NCBI GenBank assembly: GCA_025463925.1
Contig: JAODBK010000001.1
Location: 19,956-83,955 of the forward strand
Length of the DNA stretch: 64,000 nt
DNA from: Acidimicrobiales bacterium
GTDB lineage: Bacteria; Actinomycetota; Acidimicrobiia; Acidimicrobiales; AC-14
Direction of reading: 5' to 3'
Shown here piece after piece: positions 9,119 through 16,234 of this stretch (the first letter of the stretch is position 1; each line of letters starts with the position of its first letter). Under the pieces are notes generated by a model. That model did no database searches and had not been told where the DNA came from. It saw only the letters and a list, made by a program, of their open reading frames with translations. A program made the position numbers and the translations under genes.

Positions 9119-10367
9119 CGACGTCCGCTCTACTGCTCCTAGCAGCCAAGACAACCGCCGCGCCTGCGACGATCCAGGGAACCGCCTGGCTCCCTCCCAC
9201 CCAGTAGATATCGAATAGACCGTGAGCAAATCGCGCGACAACGAGCGCGATGGCGACTTTGGTGATCGGATCTCGCACGCGGTACAGCGTCGTTATCGCG
9301 CCAGCGAGCAGCGCTATCAGGCCAGCGAGGCCGACGACGCCGCTCTCGGCGAGTGTCAACCACATGACGCTGTGTGGATCGGATTGCAGCGTCGTTCCGC
9401 TGGTCGTGAAGAACTTCAAGCCCTTTCCGACGATCGGTGAGGCCCGCCAGACAGCTTTCGCCTCCGCTTGGAACGCACGACGAGTCTGAAGGGTCGAGAG
9501 CTTCGCTTTGTGGGAGTCAGTGCGGAGACTCGTGATCGTCACGGCCAACATGACGGCGGCGCCGAGGTACAGCAGCGGCGAGCGCTTGCTCATTCGACCG
9601 TTCGTGACCGCCCACACAAATGCTCCGGCGGCGAGGCCGAGCATCGCTCCTCGCGACTGAGTCGCCAAGAGACCAACTCCAATCAGCCCTTGCAGCGTGG
9701 TCAGAGTGCGTGCGGAAATCGGTAGGTGCTCTGGCGGCAGAAGCGTCATGAGGAGGGCCAGCATCAGGAGGTCGCCCGCGAAGTTCTTCTGCAACCCAAA
9801 CGGCCAGGCGCCGCCCGAGAATCCCGTCTTCGTAGCGAGTACGACGGCGCTCGCCCCAATGACCGATGCGGCGATCAGGTAGGCACGGAACGCCCGTCCG
9901 GCAGCGCCGCTCTGCGCGATGGCAGCGCCGACAATCAAGCTTCCGGCGACGAGGTCAGCGCGATGAAGCCACTCGACCATTCCGGCTCGTGTCGGCGATG
10001 CGAGAACAGCAACCAGTAGGGACGCCTCGTAGACTGCACAAGCGCCGAGAAGGCGCCGCAGCGGTCTCGACTCAAGGCCGATGACCAAGAGCGCTGCGAC
10101 GGTCGCGACCAGAAGTAGCGCGTCACCCAGACTCACGCCCTGTCCCACGGCGGTCTGGGCTGAGCCGAGCCGCCAGGAAAGAAACGCCCCAGGCAGTGGC
10201 AACAGCAAGACAATCGCGGGCCGCACGACATACGTGGCCGCCATCACAACGAGCGCAGCGATCACTGCCGCGACCATGACGTGGTGAATGGCCACCCACG
10301 CATAGGCAACGAGTCCAAGAAAGAAGAGGCTGCTCGCAGCGGCGGTGCGGTCCGCGACACGGCTCAT
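9105..10367 (-). CDS. O-antigen ligase/polymerase-like membrane protein (Wzy/WaaL family)
   Basis: A 420-residue integral membrane protein with roughly ten to twelve hydrophobic segments. A large extracytoplasmic loop near 270-330 contains RRAFQAEAKAVWRASPIVGKGLKFF and then a PHSVMWLTLAESGVVGLAG segment. This 'G.G...F ... PHN/S..L....E.G..G' pattern is the usual mark of O-antigen ligase/polymerase proteins. The transcript order (kinase, peptide module, this gene, glycosyltransferases) suggests it polymerises or attaches the glycan made by the same operon. It overlaps its upstream neighbour as ATGA. Ligase and polymerase cannot be separated by sequence alone. A second member of this family is at 28918-30693. 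Confidence 0.82.
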   Translation of the reverse strand: MSRVADRTAAASSLFFLGLVAYAWVAIHHVMVAAVIAALVVMAATYVVRPAIVLLLPLPGAFLSWRLGSAQTAVGQGVSLGDALLLVATVAALLVIGLESRPLRRLLGACAVYEASLLVAVLASPTRAGMVEWLHRADLVAGSLIVGAAIAQSGAAGRAFRAYLIAASVIGASAVVLATKTGFSGGAWPFGLQKNFAGDLLMLALLMTLLPPEHLPISARTLTTLQGLIGVGLLATQSRGAMLGLAAGAFVWAVTNGRMSKRSPLLYLGAAVMLAVTITSLRTDSHKAKLSTLQTRRAFQAEAKAVWRASPIVGKGLKFFTTSGTTLQSDPHSVMWLTLAESGVVGLAGLIALLAGAITTLYRVRDPITKVAIALVVARFAHGLFDIYWVGGSQAVPWIVAGAAVVLAARSSRADVDAVA

Positions 10368-11383
10368 GCGCTTCTCGCACCCATGCGGCCGTAGGTGATG
10401 CGGGCTCGCCGAGATGTTGTTCGGCGTGGCCGGACGGCCGAAGCGGCGAGCAGTCCGAACAGCTGCAGGCTGTCGGTGATGCGCTCGCGATTGGTCAGCG
10501 CAAGGACATTGGTCACGCTCGCTTCGAACTCATCCCACCGCGCGGGATCCTGTTTCACGAGTCGATCGGTCAACCATCGCTGACGACGCCGACGCAATGA
10601 CCGATCCGGCCGTCCCCGGAGGCCGTCGACTACGGCGAGCGCGACCTCGAGGTGCGGACGCGCGCCCAGGCGAGCAGCGAGTGCGAGATCATACGGTGCC
10701 GAACTGTCGAGGTCGCGGTACAACACGAGCTTGCTGTAGCGGTGACCTGCGCCGGCGTGGATGGCTTGGATGCATGAATGTGCGGCCGGTGACAGGACTG
10801 GCGTCTCGACGCCACAGAGCAACGCCCACTGCACCTCTGGCAGGTAATCGCCGACGCCGGCTACCCATTGCCGATCGGCGTTGTCAACGGGGTGACCGTG
10901 TAGCTCGACGATGGCGCCGAAGCGGCCCCCGTGCATTTCTGTGCTGAGCCCGCCCAACGGCCCGATTGCCTTGACCACGGACTGATAACCGAGCTCTCGG
11001 AGCGCGGCCGCGGCCACCAGTCGGTCAGTCGGGCACACGTACACGTCGAGATCCGAGTACGGGCGCATCGAGGGGTCGGGGTACACGGTGTAGGCGAGTG
11101 CCGGACCTTTCGCCAGAAAGAACTCGACCTCTGCATCCCGTAGCGCCGGGACGACCTCTGTGAGCGCCCCGTCCACCGCGATCGAGCGGCGGTCCAGCTC
11201 GGTCACCCACGCGCGGTGCGCTGGATGAAGGGCCGCGCCGGTTTCGTCCGCGTACCGACGGGCGATGCCCGTGAGACCGTGTCGCGCCAGCGGAACGGTG
11301 CCATCGCACAGCAAGGCGTCGATGGCCGCGCTTCCTGGGTCACCGGGGCTCCAGAAGGCGAGATCGGCGAGAGGAAAAGTCAT
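10364..11383 (-). CDS. Nucleotidyltransferase family protein (PF14907-like) of the peptide-modification module
   Basis: A 339-residue protein with the uncharacterised nucleotidyltransferase signature. FFLAKGPALAYTVYPDPSMR is followed directly by PYSDLDVYVC, giving the DxD metal pair of the polymerase-beta fold, and later IVELHGHPVD and HSCIQAIHAG. In phosphorylated lasso peptide clusters, a protein of this family accompanies an HPr-like kinase and may further modify the peptide phosphate. Members also occur beside PqqD/HPr-kinase pairs in exopolysaccharide loci. The ATG at 11383 overlaps the stop of the peptidase-like gene as ATGA; the upstream extension would run inside that gene. The substrate is unknown. 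Confidence 0.78.
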   Translation of the reverse strand: MTFPLADLAFWSPGDPGSAAIDALLCDGTVPLARHGLTGIARRYADETGAALHPAHRAWVTELDRRSIAVDGALTEVVPALRDAEVEFFLAKGPALAYTVYPDPSMRPYSDLDVYVCPTDRLVAAAALRELGYQSVVKAIGPLGGLSTEMHGGRFGAIVELHGHPVDNADRQWVAGVGDYLPEVQWALLCGVETPVLSPAAHSCIQAIHAGAGHRYSKLVLYRDLDSSAPYDLALAARLGARPHLEVALAVVDGLRGRPDRSLRRRRQRWLTDRLVKQDPARWDEFEASVTNVLALTNRERITDSLQLFGLLAASAVRPRRTTSRRARITYGRMGARSA

Positions 11384-11748
11384 AGGACGAGTCGGAGTCG
11401 GGAACGAAGGCTCCATTGCCGCGACGGCTCGGCGATGCCGATGACGTCGTGGTGATGCACGGTCGGGTCGGAGCGGCGACAGGCGTCGCCCCGGAGCTTC
11501 AACCGACCACCTGCGAAACAGCGAACGATGCGATGCACGACGAGTTGACCGCCGGGAAGCGTCGCCATCGCGATTGCGCCGGTGCGGATGGCTCGCGGCG
11601 TCGGACTGACGATGCGAACGGTCTGGCCGTGGTGGATCGCCGGGCGCATCGAACGGCCGCGCGCCAGCCACAACACCTCGCCGTCACGCTCCATCGCCGC
11701 GCGAACGAGCACCGCCAATCCCGCCATGGCGCCGGTCTGCGTGTCCAT
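11380..11748 (-). CDS. S24/S26 family (SipW-like) peptidase of the peptide-modification module
   Basis: A 122-residue soluble protein with the core boxes of the signal-peptidase-like fold: GRSMRPAI (candidate nucleophile Ser33), GQTVRIVS, GGQLVVHRIVR (His72) and LRGDACRRSD (Asp88). His in place of the Lys general base is the pattern of the S26B (SipW/eukaryotic) type rather than E. coli LepB. No membrane anchor is visible, so it probably acts in the cytoplasm or at the membrane face. It lies 26 nt downstream of the 53-codon candidate precursor gene, making that peptide its most likely substrate, for example in leader removal; this is an inference. The ATG at 11748 is used; M8 is an alternative. 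Confidence 0.72.
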   Translation of the reverse strand: MDTQTGAMAGLAVLVRAAMERDGEVLWLARGRSMRPAIHHGQTVRIVSPTPRAIRTGAIAMATLPGGQLVVHRIVRCFAGGRLKLRGDACRRSDPTVHHHDVIGIAEPSRQWSLRSRLRLVL

Positions 11749-11774
11749 GCAAACGCCAGCCCGGTGGTCTGGCG

Positions 11775-11936
11775 TTACGAGAACGCGGGACCGGGTGGAG
11801 GCGGAGTTCCGTGACCCCGCCCCGGCGGGGGCTTGAACTGGCAGGCGGGGCGGGCCAGTGTCTCGTCGACTTCTTCGGATCGCAGCTGTGGCCGCGTCCA
11901 GGCCTTCTTGTTGGGATCTTGCGTTTGACTTTTCAT
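11775..11936 (-). CDS. Candidate RiPP precursor peptide, 53 residues, Pro/Gly-rich with C-terminal Ser
   Basis: A 53-codon gene whose ATG overlaps the radical SAM stop as ATGA, preceded by a GGGAG ribosome-binding site about 10 nt upstream. Residues 1-28 are polar and charged, leader-like, with WTRPQL at 13-18. This matches the YxxPxL element by which lasso-type leaders bind PqqD-like recognition proteins, with W for Y. Thr26 falls near the conserved leader Thr. Residues 30-53 are a Pro/Gly-rich core with one Cys (Cys32), a PPPGRGHG stretch, four consecutive prolines, and a final Ala-Phe-Ser. A C-terminal Ser is the residue phosphorylated in lasso precursors by HPr-like kinases, and such a kinase is encoded in this operon. 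Its function as a precursor is inferred from context. No homologue is recognised. Confidence 0.65.
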   Translation of the reverse strand: MKSQTQDPNKKAWTRPQLRSEEVDETLARPACQFKPPPGRGHGTPPPPGPAFS

Positions 11937-12964
11937 ACGTGGGGGTCTCCCGTCATGTCGTCGAGGCGAGCAAACGAGAGCTCGCAGTGCGTTGAGGACG
12001 GACCGAGGACATCGCCGTCCTCGTGATGGGCCAAGCCCGGGCAGCGCTGGCACACGCCGCGGGCATCGCAACCGCCGCATGTCGAGAGCTGGCCCCACGT
12101 CGCCGACCGCACGCGGTCGACCTCGTGGTGGGGCGCGGTCCAGATCTCTTCGAACGAGCGGTCACGGATGTTGCCCATTGGGATCCGCATCGACAGGCAC
12201 GGATAGACCTCGCCGTGCGGGGTGATGGACACGAAGTCGTGGGCGGCGCCGCACATCGGCTCGTCGTCGCCACACGCCAGGTCCTCGGTGACGTGCAGAT
12301 GCCAGGGCACCAGTCGCGCCACCTCGTCGGCCGCGACCCGAAGGGCAAGGGGGCCGTCGTCGCCGGCGTGGGTCTCGAAAACCACCGGGTCGAAGCCCTT
12401 GAAGCGCACGTCGAGAGCATCGACGAGCGCCAGGGTGTCATCGACCTCGTGCTTGTTGAGCTGCGTGAGCAGCGTCTTGGTCACCACTCGCACCCCAGCG
12501 GCCCGCAGGTTGCGGATGCCTTCGAGCGTCGACACGAACGAGCCGCCGCGGGCAGTGACCGCATCGTGCGTCGCCGCGGTGGCGCCGTAGAGCGACACCT
12601 CGACCGAAAGCGGTGCCAGGTCGGCGAACCGCTGTGCGATCTCCGGCGTGACGCGCGTGCCGTTGGTGAAGATGCGCAGCGCGAAGTGCCGGTCGCGCGC
12701 CGCTCGCGCGATGTCCCAGAAGTCACGGCGGGCCAGCACCTCACCGCCGGTGAGCGTGAGCTGCACGGTGCCGAGCCGGGCCAGCTCGTCGAACAGACCG
12801 ACGTACTCCTCGAGCGACAGCTCGCCCACGGCCTCGTGCGTGGGGTTGTAACACATGACACAGCGCAGGTTGCACCCGTAGGTGAGCTCGAGGAGCACGT
12901 GGTACGGGATGCGGTGGCTGCGGGCGATCACCCCCACTTCCTCGAGGATCGACAACGGAGCCAT
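11933..12964 (-). CDS. Radical SAM/SPASM maturase-like protein
   Basis: A 343-residue protein with the radical SAM cluster motif CNLRCVMC (Cys31, 35, 38), the SAM-contacting TGGE at about 72-75, and a full SPASM-type C-terminus. That C-terminus has Cys238 and Cys256 in C-x12-G-x4-C spacing, then Cys296, 299, 305 and 308, and a final Cys327. An additional Cys231 lies nearby. SPASM proteins bind auxiliary iron-sulfur clusters and commonly modify ribosomally made peptides. It is transcribed between a PqqD-like recognition gene (2 nt upstream) and the 53-residue candidate precursor (4-nt overlap), which supports a peptide maturase role. The product chemistry cannot be predicted; Cys32 of the peptide is one possible thioether site. 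Confidence 0.88.
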   Translation of the reverse strand: MAPLSILEEVGVIARSHRIPYHVLLELTYGCNLRCVMCYNPTHEAVGELSLEEYVGLFDELARLGTVQLTLTGGEVLARRDFWDIARAARDRHFALRIFTNGTRVTPEIAQRFADLAPLSVEVSLYGATAATHDAVTARGGSFVSTLEGIRNLRAAGVRVVTKTLLTQLNKHEVDDTLALVDALDVRFKGFDPVVFETHAGDDGPLALRVAADEVARLVPWHLHVTEDLACGDDEPMCGAAHDFVSITPHGEVYPCLSMRIPMGNIRDRSFEEIWTAPHHEVDRVRSATWGQLSTCGGCDARGVCQRCPGLAHHEDGDVLGPSSTHCELSFARLDDMTGDPHV

Positions 12965-12966
12965 CG

Positions 12967-13251
12967 CTACTGTCGAGTCGCCAGGAGGCCGGCGTCGGTG
13001 AGATCGGCCACGAAAGCGGCGACCGATATTGACGCCTCGTCGGTTGTCACGTCGTACTCATCGATCAGGAGGGCGACGATGCTCTCGACCGACCGCTCCC
13101 CGTCGACGTGCTGCCAGACGCAGGTGCCAGTCTCGTTCAGGCGGTGCAACGTGCCGGCCTCGGGAAAGAGGATGAGCGCCTCACCCTCGAGCACCCGCCA
13201 GGACAGCCGCTCGTTGCGGACAGGAACGAGATCAGGCGACAACGCGGGCAT
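12967..13251 (-). CDS. PqqD family peptide-recognition (RRE) protein
   Basis: A 94-residue protein of PqqD type. LVPVRNERLSWRVLEGEALIL and FPEAGTLHRLNETGTCVW form the beta-rich part, and the helical end (VESIVALLIDEYDV, VAAFVADLTDAGLL) completes the winged-helix RiPP recognition element. Such proteins bind leader peptides and deliver them to the modifying enzyme. The ATG at 13251 lies 20 nt inside the HPr-kinase-like gene, and the radical SAM start follows its stop after 2 nt. The combination of PqqD-like protein plus HPr-kinase-like protein is known from lasso peptide clusters and from exopolysaccharide loci. Confidence 0.88.
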   Translation of the reverse strand: MPALSPDLVPVRNERLSWRVLEGEALILFPEAGTLHRLNETGTCVWQHVDGERSVESIVALLIDEYDVTTDEASISVAAFVADLTDAGLLATRQ

Positions 13252-14032
13252 CGATGGCCTCCCATACGGCGGGTGCGGGGGTGAACCGCAGCTCCGCGAC
13301 CGGAATGTCTTGTGCCAGATCGGCGGCGACATCGAACACGGCCGCCTTGTACGCCGGATCGGGTCCGGGCAGCACCGCATTGTTGAGGGTCACCCGGACC
13401 GCGGCGACACGGTCGAGCTGACGGACCTGGTTCTCCGGCCACTGGCGCAGACACCACAGGGTGTCGAGCGGTGCCTGACGTGATGCGCCGGGTTTGGCGT
13501 ATGAGCCCCAGAATGGCGTCGACGTCGCGAACCACCGAGCATCGATGCGCCGGACCAACACGTGCTCATCGGAGAGCAAGGGCCGGTGCTCGGCGATGCT
13601 GGCCAGCGTCGACTTGCCGGCACCGGACTGGCCGGCGAACACGTGCGACATGCCGTCGACGATGAGCCCACACGCATGGAGGAGGACGGCGTCGTGGCGC
13701 GGCGCCATGAGGCCGACGAACAGCCGGAAGAAGTGGTCGATGACGTACGGGTCGGCCGCAGTGACGACCGTCGACTCACCCTCGAGGTCGACATCGGCGC
13801 GGAAATCGACGTGGTCGATCGTCACTTCCCGCTTCGAGCCGCCTGACACGATCGCCATTGGAGGGTTGGCTTCGCCCTTCATCGACCCGCTGCTCTCGAA
13901 CGAGACCCGCCCGACCGGGTCGCACACGGGACCGAGGAACGGCGAGTACCGCCCGGCGAAGATCGCCTCCATCGGGCCGCGAGGCACCCGCACCTCGACC
14001 TCGATGCCGCCGATGGTGAGCCCGGCCTTCAT
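13232..14032 (-). CDS. HPr kinase/phosphorylase-like (HprK-related) kinase
   Basis: A 266-residue protein with the compact P-loop of HprK. LLHACGLIVDGMSHVFAG leads into GQSGAGKST (134-142), and LLSDEHVLVRR (about 152-162) provides the acidic residues. It is shorter than true HPr kinase and no PTS genes are in view, so it is more likely a serine kinase for a peptide or protein partner. In paeninodin-type lasso clusters, a kinase of this family phosphorylates the C-terminal Ser of the precursor. The candidate precursor here also ends in Ser. Its ATG overlaps downstream of the BY-kinase gene (ATGA), so its synthesis is coupled to the polysaccharide regulator. Confidence 0.82.
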   Translation of the reverse strand: MKAGLTIGGIEVEVRVPRGPMEAIFAGRYSPFLGPVCDPVGRVSFESSGSMKGEANPPMAIVSGGSKREVTIDHVDFRADVDLEGESTVVTAADPYVIDHFFRLFVGLMAPRHDAVLLHACGLIVDGMSHVFAGQSGAGKSTLASIAEHRPLLSDEHVLVRRIDARWFATSTPFWGSYAKPGASRQAPLDTLWCLRQWPENQVRQLDRVAAVRVTLNNAVLPGPDPAYKAAVFDVAADLAQDIPVAELRFTPAPAVWEAIDARVVA

Positions 14033-16029
14033 CGCCCGCCACCCGCGCCGGCCTCCACCTGTTGCTTGTTCTCTGCGTCCTGGCGGGCCGCCTTCTGATC
14101 GGCCTTGGCCGTCGTCCGAACCGCCTTGCGCTCCTTGCGTGTGAGCCGCGGCTGGCCGGTCGTCCGGCTGTAGCCGTAGTACGAGTAGTACGACGACTCG
14201 TCCCAGCCATCGAGCTTGTTCAGCACCATCCCGAGGATGCGCGTGTGGGTGCCGTCGAGCGTTGCCTTGGTCCGTTTGATGGCGCCCCGGCGAGTGCCCC
14301 CCAGGGCGTTGACCAGCACGACACCGTCCGCCTTGGCGGCGAGCACGACCGGATCGGTCACGGCCAACACCGGTGGGGTGTCGATGATGATGATGTCGGC
14401 GATCTGGCTCAGCTCATCGAGCACCTCGGCCGTCTTCCGCGAGCCGAGCAGTTCCGCCGGATTCGGCGGCTGCGCGCCCGCCGGCAGCACCATGAGGTTC
14501 TCGATTCGCGTCTTGACGAGGGCCCGCTGGACGGCCCGGCGACGGATCGGGTCGCTCGCGCGCACCGGGGCGGGCCGCGGCGGTGGTGTCGGTACACCGA
14601 CGGCAGCCCGGGCGGTCGAGCGGAGGAGCTCGCGTGTGCGGGCGAACGGTTCCTCGGCCACCGCACTATGGCCGTTCCCGTTGCCATTTCCATTGCCGGT
14701 CGGGTGCACCGGCAACGCCGGATCCAGCAGCTGCTGGGACCCCGCCAGGCTGGCGACGAGCTCGGTCAGGCCGGCGGTCGGAACCTCGATGCCGAGCAGC
14801 GCCTCGGCGCGGGGCCGGCGGACGTCGCCGGACACGAGGACCGTGCGGTAGCCCGCTTGCGCGTAGACCGTGGCGAGGTTTGCCGCGACGGTCGACTTCC
14901 CGTCTCGAGGACCGGCGCTGGTGATCAGGATGCGCCGGATCGACTCGTCGATGCTGAGGAAGTGGATCGACGTCCGCAACGACCTCGTGGCTTCCGCCAA
15001 TGTGCTCATCGGTCGCTCGACCGCGGCGAGATGAGTCGGGTTCTTGCTCGACTCTTCGTCCAGCGGCAGCTCGGCGAGAACGGGAAGCCCGGTGATGCGC
15101 TCGGCCTCCTCCCTCGAGTGCACGCGGTCGTCGAGTTGTTCTCGCAGCACCGCCATGCCGAGACCGAGCACGAGCCCGAGCACGGCGCCGAGCGCGCCGT
15201 TGCGCTTCGGTGTCGCTCCGATGGGTCGAGACGGTGTCTGCGCCTCGGTGATCAGCTGCGCCGACCCTCGCTTGAGGCTCATGTCGACGAGCAGCTCTTG
15301 TTGCCGCGAATAGAGCGACTGGTACTGCACGGCCGCGGCATAGCGGGCCGCTTTGAGTCCTTCGTTCGTCGATGCCGGTCCGGTCAGACCGGCGTCGACG
15401 ACCGGCGCCTCCAAGGTCGGTGTTGATGGTGCTGTGGGACCGCCGGTTGGTGCCCCCTGATTGGACGGCTGGACAAGGCCGACCGTGGCGCCGGGCTTGA
15501 TGCCGCCGTCACCGATCTTGGTGTCGTAGTCGGCGATCTGCGATTGCAGATCGGCCAACTTCTTGGTCAGCTCGTCCGAGACGCGCTTGAGATCCGCGAT
15601 CGCGTAGTCCTTGCGGTTCTGGATGTAGGCCCGAGCGAACGCGTTGGCGATGTCACGGGCGCGGACCGGATCGAGGTCCGTGGCCGTGATGTTCAAGATG
15701 TCGGCCGAGGGGTCCTTGTTGACCGCGACCTGACCACCAATGGTCGGGCCCGAAGCACCGTTGACTTGCTTTGCCGCCTCAGCGGCAACCGGCGCGCTCT
15801 GGATGATGTCCGCTTGTGCAGAGAGGTACCGGTCGGGGTCGAAGTAGATGCTGTTGCCGTTCAGCGTCTCGGTCGGATCGTTGGGTTGAAGCAGGACCCG
15901 TGACGTCGATCGGTACGTCGGCGTCCGCATGCTCGTGAGGAGCGCTGCCGCGATCGCGACGACGACAACGCATTCGATAATGGTCCACTTCCGTCGCCGT
16001 GCGATCTCGAGGTAATGGCGAAGGTCCAC
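14029..16029 (-). CDS. Polysaccharide co-polymerase/tyrosine autokinase (Wzc-like BY-kinase)
   Basis: A 666-residue protein and the first gene of the operon. Transmembrane segments at about 14-34 and 277-296 flank a Wzz-type periplasmic coiled-coil region. The cytoplasmic domain has Walker A AGPRDGKST (about 372-380), Walker A' VSGDVRRP (about 399-406), Walker B IIIIDTPP (about 546-553) and a tyrosine cluster SSYYSYYGYS (about 612-621) for autophosphorylation. An unusual low-complexity insert (about 440-505) of Gly-Asn repeats and a Pro/Arg-rich stretch splits the kinase domain. The protein controls chain length and export of the polysaccharide. The GTG at 16029 has a GAGGAG site 9 nt upstream. 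A terminator-like hairpin lies just before it. Confidence 0.93.
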   Translation of the reverse strand: MDLRHYLEIARRRKWTIIECVVVVAIAAALLTSMRTPTYRSTSRVLLQPNDPTETLNGNSIYFDPDRYLSAQADIIQSAPVAAEAAKQVNGASGPTIGGQVAVNKDPSADILNITATDLDPVRARDIANAFARAYIQNRKDYAIADLKRVSDELTKKLADLQSQIADYDTKIGDGGIKPGATVGLVQPSNQGAPTGGPTAPSTPTLEAPVVDAGLTGPASTNEGLKAARYAAAVQYQSLYSRQQELLVDMSLKRGSAQLITEAQTPSRPIGATPKRNGALGAVLGLVLGLGMAVLREQLDDRVHSREEAERITGLPVLAELPLDEESSKNPTHLAAVERPMSTLAEATRSLRTSIHFLSIDESIRRILITSAGPRDGKSTVAANLATVYAQAGYRTVLVSGDVRRPRAEALLGIEVPTAGLTELVASLAGSQQLLDPALPVHPTGNGNGNGNGHSAVAEEPFARTRELLRSTARAAVGVPTPPPRPAPVRASDPIRRRAVQRALVKTRIENLMVLPAGAQPPNPAELLGSRKTAEVLDELSQIADIIIIDTPPVLAVTDPVVLAAKADGVVLVNALGGTRRGAIKRTKATLDGTHTRILGMVLNKLDGWDESSYYSYYGYSRTTGQPRLTRKERKAVRTTAKADQKAARQDAENKQQVEAGAGGGR

Positions 16030-16047
16030 TCGAAAGGACTCCTCACG

Positions 16048-16078
16048 GGAAAGCGAAAGGCCGCCCAGTTGGGCGGCC
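16048..16078 (-). promoter_or_regulatory. Terminator-like hairpin in the leader of the polysaccharide operon (possible attenuator)
   Basis: On the minus strand, GGCCGCCC-AACT-GGGCGGCC forms a perfect 8-bp G/C stem (16059-16078). It is followed by TTTCGCTTT and lies 30-50 nt before the GTG start of the BY-kinase gene. No gene ends here on this strand, so the hairpin is not the end of another transcript. It could stop transcription early unless antitermination occurs. Attenuation is an inference from position and shape. Confidence 0.45.
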
Positions 16079-16108
16079 CTCGGTGCAACTTCGGACGACT
16101 ACAAGCTA

Positions 16109-16177
16109 AGGCTTGGGCATCGGACGCAGTAGGGGTGGTGACCCCCAAGGGCGATATAGGGGAGCCTGCCCAAGCCT
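16109..16177. repeat. 11-bp inverted repeat pair enclosing an operator-like site
   Basis: AGGCTTGGGCA at 16109-16119 and its exact complement TGCCCAAGCCT at 16167-16177 flank a 47-nt segment. That segment contains the GGGGTGGTGACCCC site. The pair lies in the probable 5' leader or promoter of the minus-strand operon, so it may form an RNA stem that competes with the hairpin at 16059-16078, or it may be a protein-binding arrangement. Only the symmetry is seen; the function is open. Confidence 0.4.
16132..16145. promoter_or_regulatory. Operator-like site GGGG-N6-CCCC (copy 2)
   Basis: GGGGTGGTGACCCC, a near-palindrome, lies about 100 bp upstream of the BY-kinase start and shares the GGGGKRRTSACCCC pattern with sites at 16236-16249 and 20137-20150. 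It probably binds a dimeric regulator. The LuxR-type regulators encoded at 19.4-21.4 kb are candidates by proximity only. Confidence 0.45.
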
Positions 16178-16234
16178 CTCTGGCGACGTGGCCCCGCTCC
16201 CCATCGCCCCGCACGGCCGCAGCTAACACACCCT

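Noticed and set aside
12967..13251. Interpretation of the PqqD-like gene as part of PQQ biosynthesis.
   Set aside because: No PqqA, PqqB, PqqC or canonical PqqE is nearby; the precursor lacks the Glu/Tyr pair of PqqA.
11997..13483. Long open frames on the plus strand opposite the radical SAM and PqqD genes (and similar long frames opposite most genes).
   Set aside because: High GC produces long antisense frames; these are His/Arg/Gly-rich, lack domains and are shadows of the minus-strand genes.
10364..14032. Interpretation of the peptide module as a classical lasso peptide cluster.
   Set aside because: No asparagine-synthetase-like cyclase and no transglutaminase-like leader protease are present; only the accessory enzymes match.
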